The notes below the pieces were generated by a model. The model saw nothing but the letters and a program-made list of their open reading frames with translations, was not told where the DNA came from and ran no database searches. Shown one piece after another: positions 50,034 to 60,391 of a stretch of DNA of 64,000 nucleotides; the stretch's first letter is position 1, and every line of letters starts with the position of its first letter. The stretch is taken from contig CAYYKK010000003.1 of assembly GCA_964467935.1 (NCBI GenBank), positions 4,058 to 68,057 on the forward strand. Reading direction: 5' to 3'. A program made the translations under genes and the position numbers. The stretch comes from CAYYKK01 sp964467935 (lineage in GTDB: Bacteria > Myxococcota_A > Polyangia > Polyangiales > Polyangiaceae).

Positions 50034-51200
50034 TCAGCCTGCGTTGCAAAAGCCCTCGTAGTCGACGTAGCTCTTGATCGTCGGCGCGTCGCCGCAGACG
50101 GGGCAAGCCTTGTCTCGCCGCAGCTTGAGCTCGCCGAAGCGCATCCTCAGCGAGTCGTAGGTGAGCAGGCGTCCCGAGAGCGAGTTGCCGCGCCCGAGCA
50201 AGAGCTTCAGCGCTTCGGTCGCTTGGATGACCCCGACGACGCCCGGCAGGATGCCGAGCACCCCCGCCTCTTGGCAGCTCGGCGCGAGGTGCGGCGGCGG
50301 CGGCTCCGGGTAGAGGCAGCGGTAGCAAGGCCCTCCGCTGCCGGGTAGGAACGTCGTCACCTGCCCTTCGAAGCGGAAGATGCTCCCGTGCACGACGGGC
50401 ATCCCGTGGAACACGGACGCGTCGTTCACGAGGTAGCGCGTGGGGAAGTTGTCGCACCCGTCGATCACGACCTCGAACCCTTCGAAGATCCGATCCACGT
50501 TCGCGCTCGTCAGCCGCTCCTGGAACTTCACGACCTTCACGTCGGGGTTGAGATCGCGCAGCGCGGCCTCCGCACTCTCGACCTTCGGCGTGCCGACGCG
50601 CGACGTGCCGTGCAGGATCTGCCGCTGCAGGTTCGACGCGTCGACGACGTCGGCGTCGACGAGGCCGATCGTGCCGACGCCCGCCGCGGCGAGGTAGAGC
50701 GCCGCGGGGCTCCCGAGGCCGCCCGCGCCGAGGAGCAGCACCTTCGACTTGAGCAGCTTCGCCTGACCGGCCTCGCCGACCTCGGGCAGGAGGATGTGCC
50801 GTGAGTACCGATCGCGCTGTGCGTCGGTCAGATCGGGCGGCGTCTCGATCGGGAAGCCGAGATCCTTCCAGCGGACGAAGCCGGGGTTCGCGCTCTCCAC
50901 GTTGGTGTAGCCCATGTCGGCGAGCGTCTTCGCCGCGAGCGCGCTGCGCGTCCCGCCTGCGCAATAGAGGACGACGTTCGCGTTCTTGTCGGGGACCTTG
51001 CCCTCGATCTGGATCTCGAGAAAGCCTCGGGGAACGCTGAGCGCGCCCGGGATGAAGCCGGCGCGCACCTCGTCCTTCTCGCGCACGTCGACGAGCACCA
51101 TCGACGCCTTCTCGTCGAGCCGCCTCTTCAGATCCTCCAGGGAGAGGACACGAATCTGGCTCCGCACGTTCTTGATGAGATCGCTGTAGGTAACGGCCAT
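50034..51200 (-). CDS. Rhodanese-MoeB/ThiF (E1-like) fusion protein
   Basis: A 388-residue sulphur-transfer activator. Residues 16-120 are a rhodanese domain with active-site Cys80 (LYCAGGTRS). The remaining part is an E1-like adenylyltransferase: SRHILLPEVGEAGQAKLLKS, the nucleotide loop LLGAGGLGSPAALYL, DGCDNFPTRY, and two CxxC zinc pairs (CYRC and CPVC). Such enzymes adenylate the C-terminal Gly of a ubiquitin-like carrier (MoaD, ThiS or similar) and help form its thiocarboxylate. In MoeZ/MOCS3 the rhodanese is at the C-terminus; here the order is reversed. No carrier gene is nearby. Confidence 0.9.
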   Translation of the reverse strand: MAVTYSDLIKNVRSQIRVLSLEDLKRRLDEKASMVLVDVREKDEVRAGFIPGALSVPRGFLEIQIEGKVPDKNANVVLYCAGGTRSALAAKTLADMGYTNVESANPGFVRWKDLGFPIETPPDLTDAQRDRYSRHILLPEVGEAGQAKLLKSKVLLLGAGGLGSPAALYLAAAGVGTIGLVDADVVDASNLQRQILHGTSRVGTPKVESAEAALRDLNPDVKVVKFQERLTSANVDRIFEGFEVVIDGCDNFPTRYLVNDASVFHGMPVVHGSIFRFEGQVTTFLPGSGGPCYRCLYPEPPPPHLAPSCQEAGVLGILPGVVGVIQATEALKLLLGRGNSLSGRLLTYDSLRMRFGELKLRRDKACPVCGDAPTIKSYVDYEGFCNAG

Positions 51201-51284
51201 GGGATGACTGAAGCTAGGCGAAGTTCCCGGCTCGTCAAGCGCGCCCGCGTTGACAGGGCGCGCGTCCCACCCTACCCGATCCTC

Positions 51285-51953
51285 ATGTCCGATGAGCCCG
51301 AAGGCCTGGAAAAGGCCGCGTTCGACGACCCGAACATCGCCATCAACCGCGTCTACACGAAGAAGGGCGACGGCGGAAAGACCGGCCTCGTCGGCGGTCA
51401 GAAAGTCGACAAGAACGATGCGCGTATCGAGGCGTACGGCACGGTGGACGAGCTCAACGCGTTCGTCGGGACCGCCCGCCAAAGCGCCGAGGAGGCCCTC
51501 GCGTCGCTCGCCGACGCACGCCTCGAGCGCATGCGCTGGCTCGCCGCGGTGCTCCTCCGCGTCCAGCACGAGCTCTTCAACCTCGGATCGATCCTCGCGA
51601 CGCTCCCCGAGGACGTGCACCCGCGTCAGCCGCGCGTCACCGACGTCGAGGTCACGGCGCTCGAGCGCGACATCGACGCCTGCCAGGACGTCCTCGCCCC
51701 GCTCCGATCGTTCGTCTTGCCGGGGGGGTGCCGCATCAACGCCGAGCTGCACGTCGCGCGCACCGTCTGCCGACGCGCCGAGCGCCTCGTCGTCGGGCTC
51801 GCGCAGAAGAGCGAGGTCGAGCCCGCGTCGGTCCGCTACCTCAACCGCTTGAGCGACGCGCTCTTCGTCTGGAGCCGCTACGCGAGCCACCTCCTCGGCG
51901 CCGCGGAGACGCTCTGGCGACCCAACGAGGCGGCGAGCGGTCGATCGACCTGA
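51285..51953 (+). CDS. ATP:cob(I)alamin adenosyltransferase, PduO type
   Basis: Transfers adenosyl from ATP to cob(I)alamin to make coenzyme B12. The 222-residue protein has the PduO/MMAB ATP-binding start RVYTKKGDGGKTGLVGGQKV, the YGTVDELNAFVG motif, FVLPGGC and a helical bundle ending with VRYLNRLSDALFVWSRY. ATG51285 is preferred. It is divergent from the rhodanese-E1 gene and convergent with the phosphatase gene. Confidence 0.93.
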   Translation: MSDEPEGLEKAAFDDPNIAINRVYTKKGDGGKTGLVGGQKVDKNDARIEAYGTVDELNAFVGTARQSAEEALASLADARLERMRWLAAVLLRVQHELFNLGSILATLPEDVHPRQPRVTDVEVTALERDIDACQDVLAPLRSFVLPGGCRINAELHVARTVCRRAERLVVGLAQKSEVEPASVRYLNRLSDALFVWSRYASHLLGAAETLWRPNEAASGRST

Positions 51954-51992
51954 CGCGCGCCCGCGTCGTCGATCGCGGCGCGCGGCTGCCCG

Positions 51993-53183
51993 TCAGCGAA
52001 GGGTGCGCGCCAGGTGACGCGCGAGCCGCTCGTAGAGGGCCGCGCCGAGGAAGGGATCGTGCGCGCACACCTCGCGGAAGTCGTCGGAGCGGATGCGGAT
52101 CAGCCGGGCTCGGCTCACCACGGTCGGGCTCTTCGCGTCGCTCGCGACGCCGACGAGGGACTCCGCGAACAGCAGCGCGGGGGAGCCGAGGCTCGTCCCC
52201 CCTTCGGTCTTCACGACGCCGTCGAGGACGAGATACGCGCAGAGATCGCCGGCGTCGATCCTCGGAACCGGCGCGCCCTCCTCGAGCTCCACCTCGATCC
52301 CCGCCGCGAGCGCCGCGAGCACCATCGACGTCGGCAGCTCGACGAGGAGGGGGTTCACCTGGATCGCGCTGAGGTCGTTCTGTCGCTGGCTCGCTTGCAC
52401 CGCCCGCGCGAGGAAGCGCTCGGAGATGCGGATCGCGATGACCGTCGCGTTGTCGCGCCCGCCTTTGTCGAGGGCGGCGTCGACGAGGTCGGTGACGATG
52501 GCGTCGGGCGGCTTCTGGCAGATGCGCGTCATCGCGGCCTCGTCCTCGATCGCCATGTACCCGCCGTCCGTCGCGAGCACGATGCGATCGTTCTTGTGGA
52601 GATCCACGAAGAACGTGTCGACGCGGAGCGGCGCCTTCACGCCGATGGCGCTCGTGAGCGGCTTGGGCATGCGCCCGGCGGCGGAGCCGAAGGCGAGCGT
52701 GCCCTCGGCGACGTGATCTTGCGTGATGAGGAGCGTCGCGCTGGAGCGCGCCAGGAACACGCGGCCGTCGCCGACGTGGGCGAAGAAGGCGCGATCGCGG
52801 ATGAGGAGGCAGAGATCGAGCGTCGTGCCCATCGCGACCCCGCCTCGGCGATCGCCCTCTGCGAGGACCGCGGCGTGCGCTTGCTCGCACGCGCCGCGGA
52901 GCAGGCCCAGGATCCGCCGGCGGTTCTCGAGGTGCGGCACGGCGACGTACGCCTCGCTGAGCGCGATGGCCTCCTTCGTCTGGAGCACACCGCGGGCGGC
53001 CTCGATCGCGAGCTTCGACGCGATCTCGCCTCCCTCGAGCCCTCCCATGCCGTCGGCGACGCCGAACAGCGCGAGCTCGGGCGCGAGCAGGAGGGCGTCT
53101 TCGTTCGTCTCTCGGACGGGACCCTTCTCGCTGATGCTCGCGACGTCGACGCGAAAATCGAAGCGGGGAAGGATCCGGCTCAT
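51993..53183 (-). CDS. PP2C Ser/Thr phosphatase with cNMP-binding-like C-terminal domain
   Basis: A 396-residue protein. Residues 5-255 are a PP2C phosphatase with the metal motifs ISEKGPVRETNEDALLL, FGVADGMGG, IVLATDGGYMAI and KGGRDNATVI. Residues 275-396 look like a cyclic-nucleotide-binding/Crp-type beta-roll (IDAGDLCAYLVLDGVVKTEG, then ESLVGVASDAKSPTVVSRAR), though the phosphate-binding Arg motif is not obvious. It could reverse the action of the kinase at 10187, and ligand control of phosphatase activity is plausible. It lies six bases downstream of a lipoprotein gene. Confidence 0.87.
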   Translation of the reverse strand: MSRILPRFDFRVDVASISEKGPVRETNEDALLLAPELALFGVADGMGGLEGGEIASKLAIEAARGVLQTKEAIALSEAYVAVPHLENRRRILGLLRGACEQAHAAVLAEGDRRGGVAMGTTLDLCLLIRDRAFFAHVGDGRVFLARSSATLLITQDHVAEGTLAFGSAAGRMPKPLTSAIGVKAPLRVDTFFVDLHKNDRIVLATDGGYMAIEDEAAMTRICQKPPDAIVTDLVDAALDKGGRDNATVIAIRISERFLARAVQASQRQNDLSAIQVNPLLVELPTSMVLAALAAGIEVELEEGAPVPRIDAGDLCAYLVLDGVVKTEGGTSLGSPALLFAESLVGVASDAKSPTVVSRARLIRIRSDDFREVCAHDPFLGAALYERLARHLARTLR

Positions 53184-53188
53184 GGCGC

Positions 53189-53620
53189 CTACGGGCAGCC
53201 CTTCGGCGCCGAGCCCGCGATGGCCTTGAACGCGCACTTGTTCGAGCGCGTGCCGAGGTCGGTGCAGTCGGTCGCCTGACCGTAGTAGGTCACGCAGCCG
53301 TTGATCGTGCCCTGATCGAACTGGGCGCACTGCGTGCCGGCGACGGCCTGCACCATCGAGGGACAGGTGCGGAGAGTGAGCGTGCAGCTCAGCGCGAGCT
53401 GCCGATCCTCGAGCGCCTTGTGCAGGGCGTCGCACGCCGTGGCTTCATCCATCGCGACGCCGTTCGCCGTCGGATGGAAGTTGTCGTCCTTGCCGCCTGC
53501 GCCGCCCGTGCCCGTGTCACCGCTCGAGCACGCGAGGAGCCCGAGCAGCGCGACGGCGGCCGCAGCCGAGACGGGGCCCGGCTTGCCTACGAAGAGAGTC
53601 GACGACGAAAGCCTCTGCAT
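53189..53620 (-). CDS. Small Cys-rich lipoprotein
   Basis: A 143-residue predicted lipoprotein (AAAVALLGLLAC lipobox). The mature part has a Gly-rich linker and eight cysteines (ATACDAL, LSCTLT, RTCPSM, TQCAQF, NGCVTY, TDCTDL, NKCAFK, KGCP), suggesting four disulphides. Family not recognised. It lies upstream of the PP2C gene by a few bases and downstream of another Cys-rich lipoprotein gene on the same strand. Confidence 0.68.
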   Translation of the reverse strand: MQRLSSSTLFVGKPGPVSAAAAVALLGLLACSSGDTGTGGAGGKDDNFHPTANGVAMDEATACDALHKALEDRQLALSCTLTLRTCPSMVQAVAGTQCAQFDQGTINGCVTYYGQATDCTDLGTRSNKCAFKAIAGSAPKGCP

Positions 53621-53671
53621 CCCCGCCCTCTACCACAGTCCGCTTCGACCCGTCGCGCAGGACGCGTCACC

Positions 53672-54667
53672 TCATTGCGGAGCGACGCACGTCGGCGCGC
53701 CGTCGAACGGAAGGCACTTGCCCATCGCCTTGTCGGAGCATTTCAGCGAGCCGAGGCAGCCGGCGGCGCCGCAGTCCTCGCCCTCGATCGGGAGGAGCTG
53801 GCAGACCTGCGCGCCGCTCATCCCGGTCGTGCACGTCGTGTCCGCGGCGCACGCGCAGTTGGCGCCGGCCGGCTGGCCTGGGCCCGGCAGCGGCACGCAC
53901 TTGCTCTGCATGGCGTCGCAGTACTCGTTGTACTCGGCGCACGGATTCACCTTGAGCATGGGGTTGCAGGGCGAGTCGCTCTTCGCTGCTTGGAAGCACA
54001 CGCCCGTGCCGCCCACGTCGCACACGAGACCAGGGAGGCACGCCTCGGCTTGCGCGCACGCCTCGTTCGCGTCCTTCAGCTTCGCGCACTTGCTCGTCGA
54101 CGCGTCGCAGTAGGTGCCGAGCTGGCACTTCTTCGTGACCATCCCCCCGCAGTCGCCGTCGAGGGCCACCGCGTCGCCGACGTCGTCGCACGTGCCTTCA
54201 CAGCACGCGTCGGCGCACGTCATCGGAGGCTTGCACTTGCCGGAGGTGCACTCGAGCCCCGTGAAGCAAGCTCCGCCGTTGGCGTGGCGGTTGATGAAGA
54301 CCTTGTCGCACGTGTCCTGGATGCTCTTGGAGAGCCCGTTCGGCGTGTCGCACGTCGAGCCCTTCACCGCCGCGACGCAGGCGATCGCCGCCGCTCCGTC
54401 GTAGCCGAGCGATCCGTAGACGACGGAGGCGAGCGCCTGGGCCACGTCCGGATCCGGCGCTTGCGTCCGCTTGCACGTCGCCGCGTCGGGTTGATCCGCG
54501 CACTTCACGAGGTGCTCGCAGAGCGCCTCGTCGTACTTCTTCTGGAAGTCCTGCAGGGCGATGTTGTTGTCGGACGTCTGCGCGTCGTTCCCCCCGCACG
54601 CGGTGGCGATCAGCCCGATCGCAGACAGGACGGGCAGGGCGGACGCAAGGAAAGAAGTGCGGGTCAT
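53672..54667 (-). CDS. Cys-rich lipoprotein with Dickkopf-like repeats
   Basis: A 331-residue lipoprotein (ALPVLSAIGLIATAC). After an N-terminal region, the mature part has spaced Cys clusters (GGACFTGLECTSGKC, CADACCEGTCDD, LGTYCDASTSKCAKL, CACAADTTC) similar to the small Cys-rich modules that myxobacterial surface proteins share with animal Dickkopf. It is probably displayed on the cell surface and may bind protein or glycan. No enzymatic motif. Divergent from the DUF2914 lipoprotein. Confidence 0.75.
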   Translation of the reverse strand: MTRTSFLASALPVLSAIGLIATACGGNDAQTSDNNIALQDFQKKYDEALCEHLVKCADQPDAATCKRTQAPDPDVAQALASVVYGSLGYDGAAAIACVAAVKGSTCDTPNGLSKSIQDTCDKVFINRHANGGACFTGLECTSGKCKPPMTCADACCEGTCDDVGDAVALDGDCGGMVTKKCQLGTYCDASTSKCAKLKDANEACAQAEACLPGLVCDVGGTGVCFQAAKSDSPCNPMLKVNPCAEYNEYCDAMQSKCVPLPGPGQPAGANCACAADTTCTTGMSGAQVCQLLPIEGEDCGAAGCLGSLKCSDKAMGKCLPFDGAPTCVAPQ

Positions 54668-54853
54668 TCCGCAAGCCTAGCGCCGAATTTTCGCCCGCCA
54701 AAACTTCTCGCGTTCGGGCACGGATGTGTCGCCGCGGACGCGCTCGAGCGTTCCGCAGACCACGGCCGACGGCGCGCCTCGGCCGGTTTTCGCCGCTCGC
54801 GCCTCTTGGCCTGTCGGTTGCTGAAGGACCCTCGCACACACGGAGGTCCAACG

Positions 54854-55444
54854 ATGAACCGCTTCGCCACGATCGCCCTCGTCTCGTCCGTCGCCCTCGC
54901 TCTCGCCGCTTGCGGCCACCGCGACGTCGAATCGACGCCGCGCTCGAGCGCCGCAGCGCCGTCGGGGGCTCCCGAGCGCGCGCCGTCGGACGCCCCCGTC
55001 GAGGCCGCCGCCGCGCGACCCGATACCGCGAGCGTCACCCCCGCCGTCGCGAAGCGCGCGGGGAACGACACCGTGCACGCTGCCGACGAGCGCGCCCGCC
55101 CCGCGCCCGCCGCGCTCTCCGTGCGCCGGCTCGTCGTCGCGAAGAGCATCGACGAGCGCGAGCCCGAGGGCGCGTCGACCGCCTTCTGGCAAGGCGACTT
55201 CGATCGTCTCTATGCCTTCGTCGAGCTCTCGAACCCGCAGAAGACCGAGTCGAAGATCGTCGTCCGCTTCGTGTCCCCGTCGGGCAAGGAGCGGAAGGGC
55301 AACGTGACGCTCTCGGTCGGCGCCTCGCCGCGCTGGCGCACGTGGGCTTACTCGCGCGCGATCGACGAGAAGGGCACCTGGTCGGCCGTCGTCACCACGG
55401 TCGACGGCACCGAGCTCTCGCGTCAGACCTTCGAGATCCTCTGA
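54854..55444 (+). CDS. DUF2914-domain lipoprotein
   Basis: A 196-residue lipoprotein (signal MNRFATIALVSSVALALAAC, Cys20), then about 70 disordered Ala/Pro/Ser/Arg residues and a C-terminal DUF2914-like domain: RLYAFVELSNPQKTESKIVV, then GASPRWRTWAYSRAIDEKGT, then TELSRQTFEIL. The function of DUF2914 is unknown; it occurs on envelope proteins. GGAGG (54842-54846) seven bases before ATG54854 fixes the start. Confidence 0.78.
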   Translation: MNRFATIALVSSVALALAACGHRDVESTPRSSAAAPSGAPERAPSDAPVEAAAARPDTASVTPAVAKRAGNDTVHAADERARPAPAALSVRRLVVAKSIDEREPEGASTAFWQGDFDRLYAFVELSNPQKTESKIVVRFVSPSGKERKGNVTLSVGASPRWRTWAYSRAIDEKGTWSAVVTTVDGTELSRQTFEIL

Positions 55445-55497
55445 CGAACGCAAAGGCCTTGTGCCCCGCGGCGGGGTGAACGAGCCTCGCGCCGTCG

Positions 55498-57054
55498 ATG
55501 AGCCTGCCCAACGAACCCCGAGACGCTCCCGCCCCTGGCCCCGAGAGCGCGTCCCCCTCGCGCCCCGGCTTCACCGAGCCGGGTCCCGTCCCGCGCGAGC
55601 GCGGCCTCTTCTGCAACCGAACGCTCAACATGCGCGGCATCCGCGCCGTCGGCTACGACATGGACTACACGCTGGTCCACTATCACATCGCAGCGTGGGA
55701 AGAGTGCGCGTACGAGCACACGAAGTCGCGCCTCGCCGGCCTCGGCCTCCCCGTCTCGGGCTTGAAGTTCGACGCCACCGGCATCATCCGCGGTCTCATC
55801 ATCGACACGAAGCTCGGCAACGTCGTGAAGGCGAACCGCTTCGGCTACGTGAAGCGCGCCTTCCACGGCACGAAGCCGCTCGAGTTCGAGGCCCTGCGCC
55901 AGACCTACGCGCGCGAGATCGTCGATCTCTCGGAGCGACGCTGGGTCTTCCTCAACACGCTCTTCTCGCTCTCCGAGGCGTGCATGTACTCGCAGCTCGT
56001 CGATCTCTACGACGCCGGCGAGCTGAAAGGCGTCCACGGCTACCTCGACCTCTACGACCTGACCCGCAAGAACGTCGACCTGAGCCACATGGAGGGCAAG
56101 CTCAAGGCGGAGATCACCAGCCACCCGAAGAAGTTCGTGGCGCTCGATCCCGACGCCGCGCTCGCCCTCCTCGACCAGAAGCACGCGGGCAAGGTCCTGA
56201 TGCTCATCACGAACTCCGAGTGGGAGTTCACGAAGGCGATGATGAGCTACTCGTACGATCGCTTCCTGCCGAAGGGGATGACTTGGCGCGACCTCTTCGA
56301 CATCGTCATCGTCGGCGCGCAGAAGCCGGCCTTCTTCTCGGGCCGACCCATGATGTTCGAGATCGCGAGCGAGGATGGCCTCTTGCGTCCGCTCGCCGGA
56401 CCGCTCGAGCGCGGCAAGAGCTACTTCGGCGGCAACGCGGCGGCCGTCGAGAGCTACCTCGGCCTCTCGGGTGACGAGATCCTCTACGTCGGCGATCACA
56501 TCTTCGGCGACGTCCACGTCACCAAGCAGATCTTGAGGTGGCGCACCGCGCTCATTGTCCGCGAGATCGAGGAGGAGATCGCGAGCGCGCACGTCGCCGA
56601 CGCGGAGCTCGCGCGGCTCGAGGAGGGCATGCGTGAGAAGGAGCACCTCGAGCGAGCCCACTCGGTGTCGAGGCTCGAGCTCTCGCGCCTGCGCGCCGGC
56701 TACGGCCCCCCGCCCACGCGCACCGAGGGTCAGATCACCGAGGAGCTCGCGCGGTTGCGCTCGGCGCTGCAGGCCCTCGACGAGAAGGTCGCGCCGCTCG
56801 CGCGCCGGGCCAGCGAGATCTCCAACCGCAACTGGGGCCAGCTCATGTGGGCGGGGAACGACAAGAGCCACTTCGCCCGGCAGGTGGAGCGCTACGCGGA
56901 CGTCTACACGTCGCGCGTCTCGAACTTCGCGTTCGCGACGCCCTTCGTCTACCTCCGGTCGCCCCGGGGCTCGCTCCCGCACGACCACGCGCCGAGCCCG
57001 TTGCCCACCGCGGAGACGGCGCCCGACGTCGGCGGCTACCCCTTCCGACGCTGA
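55498..57054 (+). CDS. HAD-superfamily 5'-nucleotidase (cN-II-like)
   Basis: A 518-residue protein of the HAD-IG family related to cytosolic purine 5'-nucleotidase. Motif I is GYDMDYTLVHYH, motif II MLITNSEWEF, the Lys motif lies in IVGAQKPAFFSGR, and motif IV is ILYVGDHIFGD. It would dephosphorylate nucleoside 5'-monophosphates such as IMP or GMP. A coiled-coil helical insertion (about 360-430) follows motif IV, and the C-terminus has a conserved RYADVYTSRVSNF segment. It stands just before the TerB-phosphatase gene in the same direction. Confidence 0.88.
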   Translation: MSLPNEPRDAPAPGPESASPSRPGFTEPGPVPRERGLFCNRTLNMRGIRAVGYDMDYTLVHYHIAAWEECAYEHTKSRLAGLGLPVSGLKFDATGIIRGLIIDTKLGNVVKANRFGYVKRAFHGTKPLEFEALRQTYAREIVDLSERRWVFLNTLFSLSEACMYSQLVDLYDAGELKGVHGYLDLYDLTRKNVDLSHMEGKLKAEITSHPKKFVALDPDAALALLDQKHAGKVLMLITNSEWEFTKAMMSYSYDRFLPKGMTWRDLFDIVIVGAQKPAFFSGRPMMFEIASEDGLLRPLAGPLERGKSYFGGNAAAVESYLGLSGDEILYVGDHIFGDVHVTKQILRWRTALIVREIEEEIASAHVADAELARLEEGMREKEHLERAHSVSRLELSRLRAGYGPPPTRTEGQITEELARLRSALQALDEKVAPLARRASEISNRNWGQLMWAGNDKSHFARQVERYADVYTSRVSNFAFATPFVYLRSPRGSLPHDHAPSPLPTAETAPDVGGYPFRR

Positions 57055-57170
57055 CGCCCGAAGGGATCGCCCGGGCCGCACCCGAAACGGCGGCATTCCG
57101 CCCGCTCCGCGCGCCCTGTATCTTGAGCGCCGCGGCCCCTCGACCGGCGCCGCGAAGAGGATCTCCCGCG

Positions 57171-58847
57171 ATGATGACCTTCAGCACCGATCCGAAGATC
57201 GCCGAGCAGCAGATGCACGCGATCATCTACTACCTCACCGCGTTCGGACACGTCGACGGCGACTTCGACAAGAGCGAAAAGGACTACATCCGCGACTACA
57301 TCCATCGGCTCGTCTCCCACCGCGCCGAGGAGGCGATGGGCGACGAAGACCCCGCGCTCAAGGCCGAGCTCGTCGGCAAGTGGACCGAGCACTTCCACGA
57401 GGTGCTCGACTCGGTCGAGGCCGAGATCCAGGAGAACTTCGCGGAGCCGACCGCCGACGGCGAGGACAGCACGCAGTTCGTCATCTCGCGCTTGAAGCTC
57501 CGTTGCTTCGAGCTCTTCAAGCAGTTCACCGACGACTCGCGCGTCGCGCTCCTCGGCACCGTCGACGAGCTGATGATGGCCGACGGGACGAGCCATCCGA
57601 ACGAGGTCGCGTTCCGCGCCGAGCTGGCCGCGTTGCTCGACGCGCCGATCGAGGTCGACGAGGTCGAGATCGAGACGCTCGAAGAGGGCGCGGTCGTCAT
57701 CGCGGACGCCGTGAAGGTCTCGCCGAAGGTCACGGACCACCCGTTCTTCTCACGCGGCGAGTGGGACTACGCGAGCGACAAGGCGACGTTCGAAGAACAA
57801 GCGAAGACCGACCTCGACATCTTGAGCCGCGTCATGACACGGCTCGAGGAGCGCAGGCGCCTCGGCACCGGAAAGCTGAAGCTCGGCACGACCTTCCAGG
57901 ACTTCGCGGACGACAAGCCATTCGCCGACGGTCACGTGATCGTCCACCCGCCGCGCGGCAAGGACCACGAGCTGCTCGTCCTCGGCGACCTGCACGGCTG
58001 CTACACCTGCCTCAAGGCGGCGCTCTTGCAGGCCGACTTCTTCAACAAGGTGCAGGCCTACCACGACGATCCCGAGAAGAACCCGAACATGCTGCTCGTG
58101 CTCCTCGGCGACTACATCGACCGGGGCCGCTACAGCTACAGCGGCGTGCTCCGCACGGTCCTGCAGCTCTACCTCACGGTGCCCGACCACGTGATCCCGC
58201 TCCGCGGAAACCACGAGTACTACGTCGAGATCAAGGGCAGGGTCTACGGCGCGGTGAAGCCGTCCGAGGCCATGACCTCGATCCAGCACCTCGCGTCGAA
58301 CGAGCTCTTCGGCGCGTACATGCGTCTCTTCGAGGCGCTCCCGCACCAGTTCGTCTTCGACAAGCTCTTCTTCGTGCACGCGGGGATCCCGCGCGACGAC
58401 ACCATGGCTGAAAAGTGGGAAGGGCTCGAGTCGCTCAACCTCTTCGACCTGCGCTTCCAGATGCTCTGGAGCGATCCGAGCCAGGCCGAGGCCATCCCCG
58501 TCGACCTGCAGAAGCAGAGCGCGCGCTTCGCGTTCGGGCGAAAGCAGTTCCGCAGCTTCATGAACAAGATCGGCTGCACCACGATGATCCGCGGCCACGA
58601 GCGCATCCTCGAGGGTTTCAAGGAGATCTACTCCGAGCCCGACGCGCGCCTCTTGAACCTGTTCTCGGCCGGCGGGCGCCACAACGAGGATCTCCCGCCC
58701 GACTCCAACTACCGCGAGGTGCGACCCATGGCGCTCACGATCCGGCACAAGGGCGGCATCAACGAGGTCGTCCCATTCGAGATCGAGTATCAGAAGTACA
58801 ACAGTCCCGAGACGAACGCGTTCTTCAAGAAGGCCGTGGGCGGCTGA
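57171..58847 (+). CDS. TerB-like domain fused to PPP-family phosphatase
   Basis: A 558-residue protein. The first 180 residues are helical with two TerB-like halves (GHVDGDFDKSEKDYIRDYIH and DELMMADGTSHPNEVAFRAE). The C-terminal 320 residues are a metallophosphatase of the Ser/Thr phosphatase (PPP) family with every signature: GDLHGCY, GDYIDRG, RGNHEYY, FVHAGIPRDD and IRGHE. It probably dephosphorylates proteins and may counter the kinase at 10187. ATG57171 follows AAGAGG by eleven bases. It is downstream of the nucleotidase gene. Confidence 0.9.
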   Translation: MMTFSTDPKIAEQQMHAIIYYLTAFGHVDGDFDKSEKDYIRDYIHRLVSHRAEEAMGDEDPALKAELVGKWTEHFHEVLDSVEAEIQENFAEPTADGEDSTQFVISRLKLRCFELFKQFTDDSRVALLGTVDELMMADGTSHPNEVAFRAELAALLDAPIEVDEVEIETLEEGAVVIADAVKVSPKVTDHPFFSRGEWDYASDKATFEEQAKTDLDILSRVMTRLEERRRLGTGKLKLGTTFQDFADDKPFADGHVIVHPPRGKDHELLVLGDLHGCYTCLKAALLQADFFNKVQAYHDDPEKNPNMLLVLLGDYIDRGRYSYSGVLRTVLQLYLTVPDHVIPLRGNHEYYVEIKGRVYGAVKPSEAMTSIQHLASNELFGAYMRLFEALPHQFVFDKLFFVHAGIPRDDTMAEKWEGLESLNLFDLRFQMLWSDPSQAEAIPVDLQKQSARFAFGRKQFRSFMNKIGCTTMIRGHERILEGFKEIYSEPDARLLNLFSAGGRHNEDLPPDSNYREVRPMALTIRHKGGINEVVPFEIEYQKYNSPETNAFFKKAVGG

Positions 58848-58891
58848 GCTTCGCCCGCGCGAGCGCGTCGCTGTGGACCCTGGAGAACGAC

Positions 58892-58927
58892 GAGGCCGCC
58901 CGGGACGAGCGTCCCGCGGGCGGCCTC
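58892..58927. terminator. Strong hairpin between convergent phosphatase and aceA
   Basis: The arms gaggccgccc (58892-58901) and gggcggcctc (58918-58927) pair perfectly over 10 bp, and ggac/gtcc inside extend the stem with a small bulge around a 4-nt loop. Its position midway between convergent genes suggests a bidirectional terminator, although no U-tract follows on either strand. Confidence 0.6.
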
Positions 58928-58947
58928 TCCGCGTCGGGTGCGCGCGC

Positions 58948-60219
<1,272 letters not shown>

Positions 60220-60391
60220 CGGAATTCTCCTGGTTCTCCCGCGGAGCCGGCTCCGAGGGCGTCGAATCGAGGATGGATATGGGGTGAAGTGGAGATGGAG
60301 TTGCAAAAGAATCGTAGATGCGATTACGTCGGAGGTGAACGCGCCCCTCGGCGGGTCTTCGCCGTGGAGGCGGGGCGGAGCCCCCGACCCT

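Noticed and set aside
60295..60320. TTTTGCAA on the minus strand upstream of aceA as a RamB-type operator.
   Set aside because: Only a partial resemblance to the actinobacterial site and a single copy; the repeated TTGAC/GTCAA elements upstream of aceB are better supported.
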